DNA of 64,000 nucleotides, taken from NCBI GenBank assembly GCA_010909165.1, contig VJWM01000068.1:620001-684000 (forward strand), in the 5' to 3' direction. The DNA comes from Anthoceros angustus (lineage: Eukaryota > Streptophyta > Anthocerotopsida > Anthocerotales > Anthocerotaceae). The notes below the pieces were generated by a model, which saw only the letters and a list, made by a program, of their open reading frames with translations, made no database searches and had not been told where the DNA came from. Both the position numbers and the translations under genes were made by a program. Shown here piece after piece: positions 23,301 to 32,700 of the stretch (the stretch's first letter is position 1; every line of letters starts with the position of its first letter).

Positions 23301-24101
23301 CATCTCAGGACTTGACGAGTTGGACAGTATTGTAGCTAAAGGGTTTGAAAGGCGGCACATATCAGGAACTAACATGAACGCAGAGAGCTCTCGGTCACAT
23401 CTTATTATGTCTATAATCATTGAGTGTACTAACTTGCAAACTCAAGTTCTTGTTAAAGGAAAGGTTAGTAGTGTATATTGTTTTGATCTTGATCATCCAT
23501 TGGTGTGCTGTGCCGAAACAAGACTTCAGTATGTACATGATCCTTTCGGGAGCCTGAGCTGATTCGTTGTTTTGCAGCTGAGTTTTGTTGACCTTGCTGG
23601 CTCGGAAAGGGTAAAGAAGTCCGGTTCTTCTGGGGAGCAACTGAAAGAAGCTCAAAGTATAAATAAATCCCTCTCAGCTTTAGGTGATGTCATCAGTGCT
23701 CTGGCGACGCAGGAGTCTTTTATTCCATATCGGAACCATAAGCTGACCATGTTGATGAGCGACTCACTTGGTGGCAATGCCAAGACTCTCATGTTTGTAA
23801 ATATCTCGCCATCGGATTCAAATCTGGATGAAACACACAACTCTCTTAGGTAAGTGGAACTTCCTTGCTCTGCCTGTCTCCAGTTCCTTGTGTCATCCTT
23901 GTTTCCTTCCTCACTTTTTACTTCACCAGCTACGCTACTCGGGTAAGGTCGATTATAAATGACGCGAGCAAGAACACTGCATCGAAGGAAATTTTGCGGT
24001 TAAAGAAGCAGGTGGCTTATTGGAAACAGCAGGCTGGGAAACCGCCAGATGAGGAGGATCTGGATGAAATTCAGGATGAACGGGCAGCAAAGGAGACCTA
24101 A
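17339..24101 (+). CDS. KCBP: Kinesin-like calmodulin-binding protein (kinesin-14, MyTH4-FERM)
   Basis: This minus-end-directed kinesin joins MyTH4-FERM to a C-terminal motor and is inhibited by calcium-calmodulin. In angiosperms it acts in trichome shape and cell division; in moss it acts in organelle and tip transport. Twenty-four GT-AG exons, from 17339-17487 to 23930-24101, form one 1344-aa frame. Order: low-complexity N-terminus; MyTH4 (about 134-300, [34 protein letters not shown]); FERM (about 310-690, [43 protein letters not shown]); coiled coil (about 690-960); motor (about 965-1290) with P-loop GQTGSGKT near 1041, switch I NAESSRSH, switch II DLAGSE and [16 protein letters not shown]. 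The tail after RSIINDASK is the calmodulin-binding region ([15 protein letters not shown]). Intron borders near 21273-21375 are the least certain, because a nearer acceptor would make an intron too short. Confidence 0.95.
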
Positions 24102-24982
24102 GGTGAAGCTGTTCCACCCTCGTCCTGAGGTTCGGAGGACATCAAATTATTGATGCCTTCCACGGCATACCAATTTTTAAAGACCATGAAGAAGACTGGC
24201 TTGTAGCGAATTAGAGTGAACCTCTACCCAACTTCGGTTGGCGGTTGGCTTCCCGTGGGTTCTGCGAGGTCCTGGCTGCGCCCTTCCTCGCTGGCAACCT
24301 CGGTGCATCTATTTGACTCCCCTGGAGTCCGGGTCAGCGATCAACTCGACACCCCTATGTATTTGTAATGATTTTTAATGCAAGTTGCACACCAACACCC
24401 ATGACGGCCTGTAGTGTTACGGACCAGGCGACGTCCCAATGCTGTTGCTCGGCTAGATACGGTACTGTGATCACCAACCCTTGTAAAATAGCCCACCTGA
24501 AAAATAAGGTTGAAAACTGGCCGTGTTTCAGAACTTCCTATGGCACGTCACTGATTTTTTGTAAACTCGGAAAACGGAAGCTTCTATCTGACATTGGTTT
24601 CCCGGAATGTTAGCAATCTTTTCTTGTGGGAAGGAATTCGAACAATCTACCTAAAATATCTTGTTCCTTTCAATACGTTTCGCGTTCTCATACATAACTG
24701 GAGCCCGCTTGCTTGTCAAGTGGGCTCCTGTCAGTGCGAAGCAGATTCGACCCGACTCCACTCGAAGTTCGATCCGTGCAGTTGGATGGACGTGAGTCAT
24801 CAGATGAAGGACATAACACTGGCAAGCAATGTGGACACTTGCAGCCAACATTGACCCGGTTTCTAACGCCTTGCCCAAGTTGCCCATGTGAGAAGCAGTG
24901 TCGACGGGGACCGTCAGTCCAGGGGAATGTATGCCGCCGTGGAGGCTGAGATGAAGCTTTTCAGCGCGCTCGTAGGGTAGAT
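24102..24982. other. KCBP 3' region and phosphatase promoter
   Basis: The tract holds the presumed 3' UTR of KCBP and the upstream region of the next gene. ORFs here are short and without family features. No repeats were noticed. Confidence 0.5.
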
Positions 24983-26695
24983 ATGGCTACGCTTCAGCTG
25001 CCGTATCAAATTTCTCCCCGGGCCCGTTTTGATTGCCCCAGCAGCTGTCTTGGGTCCAAATGTTGCGGGACAATCGCGGCGGCTCCACCTCGCAGTTTGA
25101 CAGGCCTGGAGGAGGCTACTCCTCGGAATTTGACGGAATGGAAGCGATTTCAGCTCCGGAGGCAGCAGAGGATGGGCAAGCTTCAACCACAGCACCAAGT
25201 CCTATGTCGGGATGGGTCCCAGGTTCAGCAGGACCACCACCTTCGCAAAAAGTGGAGATCGAGGTGGTTCGACGAGAAGTCCGTGAATGGGAATATCACC
25301 CTGCCCATCTCTGCACCTGGTGACCAGCCAACAGGCGCAGGGATAGTAATGCGGCCGCGCAGGATTATCTTGGTTCGGCATGGGCAGAGCCTGGGGAACA
25401 TTGATGAGAGTTCCTACACCCGGATTCCGGACTCCAAGATTCCGCTCACCGAAGAAGGATGGCATCAGGCTGTGGAGTGTGGAAGCAAAATTCGGCGCTT
25501 AATCGAGGGGGATGAGTGTGATGATTGGCGGACTTATTTCTATGTTTCGCCGTACAAGCGCACTTTGCAAACTCTGAGAGGCATTGGCACGGCCTTTGAA
25601 CGCTCCCGCATAGCTGGTGTGAGAGAGGAGCCCCGCCTTCGTGAGCAGGATTTCGGTAAGCTGACTGCTTCTTGTCCTGTTTTGATCTACAGAGCTGCGG
25701 GCATGGATGGCATGGTGAAGCCACTGCAACATGCCTCTTCACTATTGTGCTTCCACGTTGGCAGGAAACTTTCAGGATAGGGAGAAAATGAGAGTAGAGA
25801 AGGAGATACGACTTAGATACGGGCGCTTCTTCTACCGGTTTCCAAATGGAGAATCAGCGTCCGATGTCTACGATAGAATTACGGGTAAATGTGAATACGC
25901 TCGTGCAATGTGACTGAGGGTACTTCTGTGATAGCCTGCCTGCCTGCATTTTTTGCTTTAGTACGTGAGCAACCCTGCAGGGGGACACACTCTCATCGTG
26001 TTCGCTTGCTGTTGACAGCCTTCAGGGAAACTCTTCGATCAGATATAGATTTCGGTCGATTTCATGGCAAACCGGGCGCCCGGACCAAGGACATGAACCT
26101 CGTCCTAGTTTCTCATGGGCTGACTCTGCGTGTTTTTCTCATGAGATGGTACAAGTGGACAGTGAAAGAGTTTGAGGGACTGTACAATTTTGGTAATACC
26201 GGAATGGTTGTGATGGAGTTGGGCCCTGGTGGCAGGTATGCTCATTGTCTCACGCCATCCTTATTTTCCCGGCTTTCGTGGTCCTTCCTGCCAAACGTAT
26301 GTCATGGCAGTATCTGAGGCCGGACAGAGGCATGACGTGCAAGAATCTTCCTCCAAACACAGTCTTGCTAAGTGAGCAGTCTCGTCTTGTCTGAACAGAT
26401 ACAGCCTACTGGTGCATCATTCTCCCGCGGAGTTGAAGGCATTGGGCATGACTGATGAGATGATCGAGGATCAGGAATGGTGAGTACAGACTGGGTTGTG
26501 CGTTGTGTTGCACTTTGTGTGAGGCAAATTTCTGATTTACTGCAAAAAGTCGGCTACAGGCAAAAGCATGCTAAACCGGGGGAGTTGAATGACAACTGGG
26601 CTTCTGGAGGCTCTTCATTTTTCGGTCACTTTGATGCAATGGAACAGGGCCTTCCTTACAAGGACGTACCCGCAGATGTTGGGGAGCCTTTCTGA
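24983..26695 (+). CDS. Phosphoglycerate mutase-like histidine phosphatase (AT74-like)
   Basis: Five exons: 24983-25655, 25765-25884, 26019-26235, 26399-26479 and 26560-26695, one frame of 408 aa. The catalytic domain begins at Met 25349 (RPRRIILVRHGQSLGN). RHG carries the phospho-accepting His; LVSHGLTLRVF holds the second His and EQDFGNFQ is conserved. It resembles the plant AT74 and AT74H proteins, whose substrate is unsettled; this is not the glycolytic mutase. Length from 25349 is 286 aa, like the family. The first 122 codons are doubtful: a second frame (25033-25323) is also open and reads like coding sequence, so the first exon may be extended, spliced or partly 5' UTR. It is convergent with the BTB-SPRY gene. 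Confidence 0.85.
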
Positions 26696-27256
26696 ACAGA
26701 TACTATGCAGTGGAGGCGGATCACAAGAACACACTGTGCGTCGATAACAGACATTCAACCTTTACGAATTATTTGGTACTATGCTGGTGAAACTGCGGGA
26801 GTCTGATCTACACTCCGATGGCTATCTGTGGGTATGGCAAAGCTCAAGTTCTGCAGGCTTTCGGACATCTCCCATGACTGTTTCTTTGTATGCATTCCCA
26901 GATGACAGAGTGGCCTAGTATGTACAGATAATAAAACACAGTTACATGGACAAGGAGTCGTGTGACAATCTTGTTAAAGGGTTCCTGTCCTACTACATGA
27001 CGGTGCAACGGCACCTTCGCGTCTACCGCCAAGTAACTGCAAATGAAAAAATTATCTCAAAGAAACCACTTGCGTTCGCCAACAACGTTTTTACAATGAA
27101 AGGCATCCTGTCCCCGACATGACTCACTTACGTAACGTTGAAGGAGTTATCCGAAAGGCGGAACGAACATCCTGCCCTACCGGTGCAAGACTGCTGTTCA
27201 CAATCCTTAGAACAGCAAGAAAGCACCCGACACGTTTCCACAAGAACTAGCTACTC
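26696..27256. other. 3' intergenic between convergent genes
   Basis: The tract separates the stops of the phosphatase (plus) and the BTB-SPRY gene (minus). It presumably holds both 3' UTRs. I see no gene or repeat. Confidence 0.5.
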
Positions 27257-28882
27257 TCACAGGTCCACGGGTTCACAGCAATTGGCGGGCAATATCTTGA
27301 CCTGGGTTCTGTTGGCAGCAGCAGATCTCAGAAAAGACACTGCAGGATAGACCTCATCCGGAATGTTTGTCCAAGGAGCAACGACTCTAACGTCATTGTA
27401 TGTGAATACACACTGCCGTATCCTCATGTCCAGACGGACCGATACTCTTGCCTCAAGCCCTGAGAAGGTGATATTGGACTTGGATGGCACACAAGTTGTA
27501 TTGTGCCAGAATCTGCTGTTGCTGTCGAGGATCCATCCACTGGACTCGTGCCCCAGCCAAACCGCATACTTGAAAGAATCCGGGCCTCGGTCAGTGCAAA
27601 GGCCAATTCCTATCTCACTCCGCAGATTTTCATGCTTGATCCGAAACTCCCATTCATAAACCCCGGTTCCCCTCGCTGGAGAAACTGTTCTTGCACAACC
27701 TGTGAAACCCATGCTACTCAACTCCCTGCCATCATCTGTGTTAGAGGGCTGCAGCATTGTGTATCGAGCATTAGAGTCCCACTGCACCACAAATGGTCCC
27801 CTGTAAAGTATTTGTGTGGCCCGGCCTAGATGAGCCGCCTGGTAACACAGAGCTTCAAACATCATGTCTTGTGGGATGACCTGCAGAGGTTTGATGATGA
27901 CAGCAATGTCCCTCGATCTTATAAGCCTGAAGTCAATAAGAGGCAAAAATGGAAGAACAATAGCAGCTATCTGCTTTGTAAGTTCTGGCTTCAGCTTAGC
28001 TATGAGCTCAGTATCCGTCTCTGCAGCAAATTCCAACTTGTTAACGAATTCCTGCATCTCGTCTACTGCAGTACCAGGCAGTTGCTGAGCTGCCCACAAC
28101 ATCAAGTACAAACAGGTGTCAACCTCCGTAGTAGCAAATGGTGTGATCTCTGCAGTATCACTCTCCAGCGAGCGTGAGAGCAAGAACCGCAGCGCTTTAG
28201 CGGTGAGACACTGAGGACTGATGGACTGGAGATGTCTGGACAAGAGAATCTTCAGCAGATAGCCAAAGAGCTCCTTGTCCTCTTCCTCCGACAGACATTC
28301 CAGAGCTTTGGAAAGAGTATCGGCAGCCCTGTCACTAATCTCACAGTAGTCCAAGTGACCATCCGTATTGCTCATCTGCAGGTGATGCAGTGCTTCCTCT
28401 AGCACTAGCACAGGATCCTCATGCAGCTGGAAATAACGGCAAACATGTATCACCTCCACTGGAGTCTTATGATACCTGTGAACCCGGATAGCTCCCGTGA
28501 AGGAATATTCAAGAAGGAATTTCAAGGCTTCTGTGCTCATGTCCGGAAACGGAATCGAAACCATGTCCTGAGCTGGCGAGGTTTCCTTCATCCCATTCAG
28601 AAGCATACGGTTGAGCACCGGCGATCGTTGTGACAGGTTGTACTTGCTTCCGAACAGCTCCACCTGAGTTGCACTAACGAGCTTCACATCGCTGAAAGGA
28701 CTTGCAAGAGTAAAGTCGGGCAAATTCCCCCTGGACAGACCATCTCTAGAGCTGGAGGTGGAGCTGGAGCGCACCTCCACACGCGTCCGCTTCCTTGAAG
28801 TCTCCCGAAAAAACCAGGGGTAAAGCTGCGTGGTCTCTGTCATGACCAAATCCCGGGAATACTGAGCTACTCGCCGCTGCAC
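27257..28882 (-). CDS. BTB (POZ) protein with C-terminal SPRY-like domain
   Basis: This intronless 541-codon gene has a polar N-terminus with a run RSSSTSSSRDG. A BTB domain spans about 55-170 (FSDVKLVSA, SPVLNRMLLNGMKE, LKFLLEYSFTGAI) and a BACK-like helical region about 175-345. The C-terminal third (about 370-530) has the SPRY/B30.2 pattern: GVYEWEFRI, IGIGLCTDRG, GWILDSNSRFWHN and an ending in PWTNIPDEVYPAVSF. BTB proteins usually bring substrates to CUL3 ubiquitin ligases; here the SPRY-like part would bind the target. The target is unknown. The ORF is clean and the first Met is taken as the start, but a later Met (MTETTQLYPW) is possible. Confidence 0.8.
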   Translation of the reverse strand: MQRRVAQYSRDLVMTETTQLYPWFFRETSRKRTRVEVRSSSTSSSRDGLSRGNLPDFTLASPFSDVKLVSATQVELFGSKYNLSQRSPVLNRMLLNGMKETSPAQDMVSIPFPDMSTEALKFLLEYSFTGAIRVHRYHKTPVEVIHVCRYFQLHEDPVLVLEEALHHLQMSNTDGHLDYCEISDRAADTLSKALECLSEEEDKELFGYLLKILLSRHLQSISPQCLTAKALRFLLSRSLESDTAEITPFATTEVDTCLYLMLWAAQQLPGTAVDEMQEFVNKLEFAAETDTELIAKLKPELTKQIAAIVLPFLPLIDFRLIRSRDIAVIIKPLQVIPQDMMFEALCYQAAHLGRATQILYRGPFVVQWDSNARYTMLQPSNTDDGRELSSMGFTGCARTVSPARGTGVYEWEFRIKHENLRSEIGIGLCTDRGPDSFKYAVWLGHESSGWILDSNSRFWHNTTCVPSKSNITFSGLEARVSVRLDMRIRQCVFTYNDVRVVAPWTNIPDEVYPAVSFLRSAAANRTQVKILPANCCEPVDL

Positions 28883-29777
28883 CCCAAGACAAACACAATC
28901 GGGCAGTAAGATTGTTGAGAAAGCTCAGTACGTACTCCCTCATCTACCTTGCACGCAGAAAGCGTTTAGTTTATCTATGTGCATGTGTTACCAACATGCG
29001 CAGACTTCATTGTCAAGGACGAGGATGATAGATAGTTCCTTCCATGGTCAAACAGATAGAAACAAATTAATTAAAAACAAATCCGTGAAGCAATAAGTCA
29101 CTTTGACTTAGCGGTTAGTCAATCTGCCTCCGACGCTACAGACCGCAGTTCGAAGCCCGCAGCAGACTATGATGAAACCAGGCCGCACGTAGCACACCTG
29201 AGCTACCCGACCCTGAATAGGGATGACTCTCGGCCATCTGAGTCTACTCGCCAGTTGTTTTGCTCGCAGCTTGACAAACGCTTCCTGTTGCTTGCAGCTC
29301 GACAAACGCTTCCTGTGTAGACGATCCGGATCCGACGGCAGGCAACTTGCCGGACCCCCAAAAACCCTCGGCCGCTGTCAGGGACGAGGAGACGCGTCTT
29401 CTTCTTTCTCGCAGTACAGAAAGTTGAGGCGCGCAGAGAAAAAAAAAACAAAATGGCGCCACGTGTAGTTTGACGAAGGGAGGGAGGGGGAGGCGGAAGA
29501 CGCACCGATCCAATCCTTGAGCTGCCTTGCCTCACAGGCTCCCTGACTCGATCCTGAAGGGCCCACGCATCTGAATGCCAGACGCTATGAATAGACAGCC
29601 CGGGATCGAAACTGTGGTCCAGGAAGGTGAAGCAGCCGTACTCGCAGCCGCTCGCTCTCAACCTCTCGGAGTGACGCCGACACGCAGCAGTTGCGCGACG
29701 CCCCACGCCCACCGCACCCGCACCGCTGCCGCAACTTGTGAAGAAGTTGCGCCAGCTGGAGATGCCGATGCTGGTGC
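28883..29777. other. Divergent intergenic region, BTB-SPRY to NB-LRR
   Basis: Both genes read outward, so this tract holds both promoters. A tRNA-like stretch lies at 29108-29175. The right half is GC-rich with an A-run at about 29440, and frames stay open by composition. No gene is called. Confidence 0.45.
29108..29175 (+). tRNA. Degenerate tRNA-like sequence
   Basis: The tract reads TTAGCGGTTAGTCAATCTGC and later GCAGTTCGAAGCCCGC, resembling pol III A and B boxes with a T-arm (GTTCGAAGC). I cannot pair a full acceptor stem. It is probably a decayed tRNA or a SINE head. Confidence 0.3.
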
Positions 29778-32700
29778 TTGCCCCCGCCTCTTCCTCCCCA
29801 TCGCTACGTGCTTGCACTGCCTCTCGTTCCTGCCTCTGCCTCTGCCTCTGCCCCCGCCCCATCCCGCCGCGATAATCTCCCGGCGCGCGCTCTTGGGAGT
29901 GGAGTAGAGCCGCCTCTCTCCGCCATGCCCGGCATGAGCAGCATGGAGGCTCGCACGGCCGGCATGAAGCATGACTTCGCAATTCTCTCCCAGATTGTGG
30001 GAGCGTTACGGGAACGGGGGCTGGCGGACGAGCAGTCCGCGCAGGCTACCGCGGATTTGTGTGACGGCATGCAGGCACTGTTCCGGCGCCCGGCCCGGTG
30101 CGTTCCTCTGGCTGGGAATCCGCAGCCGCAGGTGCAGGTGCAGGTGCAGGCGCAGGCGCAGGCGCAGGCCGGCCAGCTGCTCGACACCCTGCACGCATCT
30201 GTCGTGAGCGCTGTTAGATCTTTGGCTTCCTGTTTTGTGTCGCGACGGAGCAGCGTTGTGGATCATGAGCTCTGGAAATGCCTTTTGTTCATCGCCGTGG
30301 AGGTGAGGGGATTCGTGGCGCAGCTTCTTGTCGTTCTCGGTCCGCCTTCGCAGGTTGAAGCCCGAGGTGAGACTCAGTGTTGGAGCAACAGGTGCGTGCA
30401 ATCTTGTCATCGTTGGAGTGTAACTGGAGGTTGTGAATCTGTTGACGCAGCTGCTGCACATTTGGACGCTTGCTGTGAGGTGCTGTGCTGTGGAATGCGC
30501 GGGGGAGCAGGGAGAGGTGCTTCTGCGGACGCGGAGGGAACGGGTGGACGAGCCTCGGAGCAGGGTATGGATTGGGAGCGGGAGAGCCTTGTGGACGCAT
30601 GTGGCGAAACTGCGAGGGTGATAGATAGCTCTTTGAAGAACCTAGAGACGGCACTCTCGCGCATGCATGCGCATCTTGCATCAACAGCTGGAGGTCTTGA
30701 TGAGGTTTTGAGTCGTGTGAATTCAGACGCTCCTTGTGTTTTGATGGCTCAGCTCAGGGAGAAGGTACAGCTCTTCCTGGACGAGCCCCTCGTTCTTCAA
30801 GTGCCGGTTGCTCAGCCTGTGCGTCCCGCTTCAAGTGTTCGGCCTCCTGCCTCGGAGACTGGAGAGCACAGTCGCCTGGGAAACTCCCCCAGCGCCGCCG
30901 ATATTAGTGTACAGGAGCAACATGTGGCATCACAACCGACCGTCCCCGACTCGTCTGACAGCAAGGGACAACCGGACCAACAGTTTCTCAAGGAGCTCAA
31001 GATGACTCTGAGTGCGGGCATTAGGCGGGAACTGGTGACGGGGTTGGTGAAGGGCGAATCTGAGCTTTCGGGGCAGACTCATTTGGAATCCACGGATAAT
31101 TTATCTTGTACGGGAGGAGAACCGCTTGCTTCTGTCGACAAGAGCGTTGGGCAAGAACAGATCCACACCAGTCATACGTCACATGTGTTCCTTGAAGACG
31201 TGGAGAAAGTGAAAGGTAAGCTGCTGTCCCGAGACGGGCCGGTATGGGTTGTAATTAATGGGAAGGATGGGCTAGGGAAGACGTCCCTTGCTGGAAATGC
31301 ATGTCGCTCTCCAGATGTTATGGATCGGTTTTTGGGAGGAGTGTTCTGGGTGTCTTTGGGTCGTTTTCCAGATCTGAAAGCCCTCCAGAGCCAGCTGTTA
31401 GCAGACATCACTGGCTGTAGAGAAACTTTTGCATCAGTAGTCGATGGACTAGCGGCCCTGTCGAAGCAACTGGCTGAAAGGCTGCCAAGTGTACTGGTGG
31501 TGGACGATGTATGGGAAGCTGAGCACCTCAAAGCTTTTGCAGTGTATGACCATACTTTGAGGGGCAAATGTTTGGTCACCACGCAACACATCAACGTGTT
31601 GGACTGGACACAAAAGGAGGAAGTCGTCTTGCTGCCACGAGGAGAACAGGAGGCAGCTAACCTTTTCTCCTGTGTCTTTACGAGTTGCGTCAGCCCACCA
31701 TCAGCATTACCACTAACATCTGAAGCTGGTTTTGTGGAGGAGTACGTCAAGCTCTGTGATGGTGTTCCTCTCATTCTTCATGCATTTGGTAGCTCCTTTT
31801 CTGGTGAAAGTGACATGCACAAGTTGGATAAGCTGAGGAAAATGGTCGAGATCTGCAAAGGACAGAATAGTGAGGACTATGACTGTGGGTCACTTGCGAG
31901 GGCTGCTGCTAAGACGGGGCTCCCGGATGATGTCTCAAGGGATGCAGACACGAGCCTTTCTTATTCTGAAAGGAGACCCCCTGATGAGCATGAGGGACTG
32001 CTGCCCGCAGCGAATGAGACTGCAGATAAGCCCAAGGTGCCTGACACTCAGAGGGTTTCGCATTCCCAGAAGATGCAGGATGAGGAGTTGCTGAGGGTGC
32101 GACACCCTGCAAGGCTGCAGGGTTTCCGACGGATATTCTTCAAGCATATTGGTCACAGGAAAGTCAACAACGCGAATGCAACTCAGGAAGAGGACGAGTG
32201 TCACCAGGATAGCCATCTCTACCATATCAGGCACATGCTGGTACCGCTTCTCCTAAGCCTGGACTCCCTGGCAGCAATTCACCCTGTACTGCTTGACCGT
32301 TTCTTGGACCTGGCTGCCTTTCCTAAAGGTGAGTATGTCAGCACTTGTAGGGTTCAGGATGTATGGGAAGCTGGCCGAGTGCAGGATAATTCCTACACTC
32401 TTATCCTTCTTGGCCTATTTGCCAGTCGGGCCATGGTTGAATGGTCTCTTGGCCCTAGACAGGGAAATGGTTCCTTCAAGGACACAGGGAACTGGTTCTG
32501 CTGGAGACTCCCAGCTCTGTTCCATGACCTTGCACAGGTCGTCATCAATCTAGACAATGGAACACTCATCCAGGTATCTAGTTTTCAAAAATTTGGGGGC
32601 ACTGTTGATCAGGGTCCTAACCAGCAAACTGTGAGACAGGTTACTCAAGAGGTTGAGATGACGCCGGTTACATCACTGTCGTCTTACGCTTTGTCCCAAG

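Noticed and set aside
29203-29982. 259-codon minus-strand ORF upstream of the NB-LRR
   Set aside because: It overlaps the NB-LRR start and is Arg, Ser and Gly-rich, as expected from the complement of a GC-rich leader. No domain is seen.
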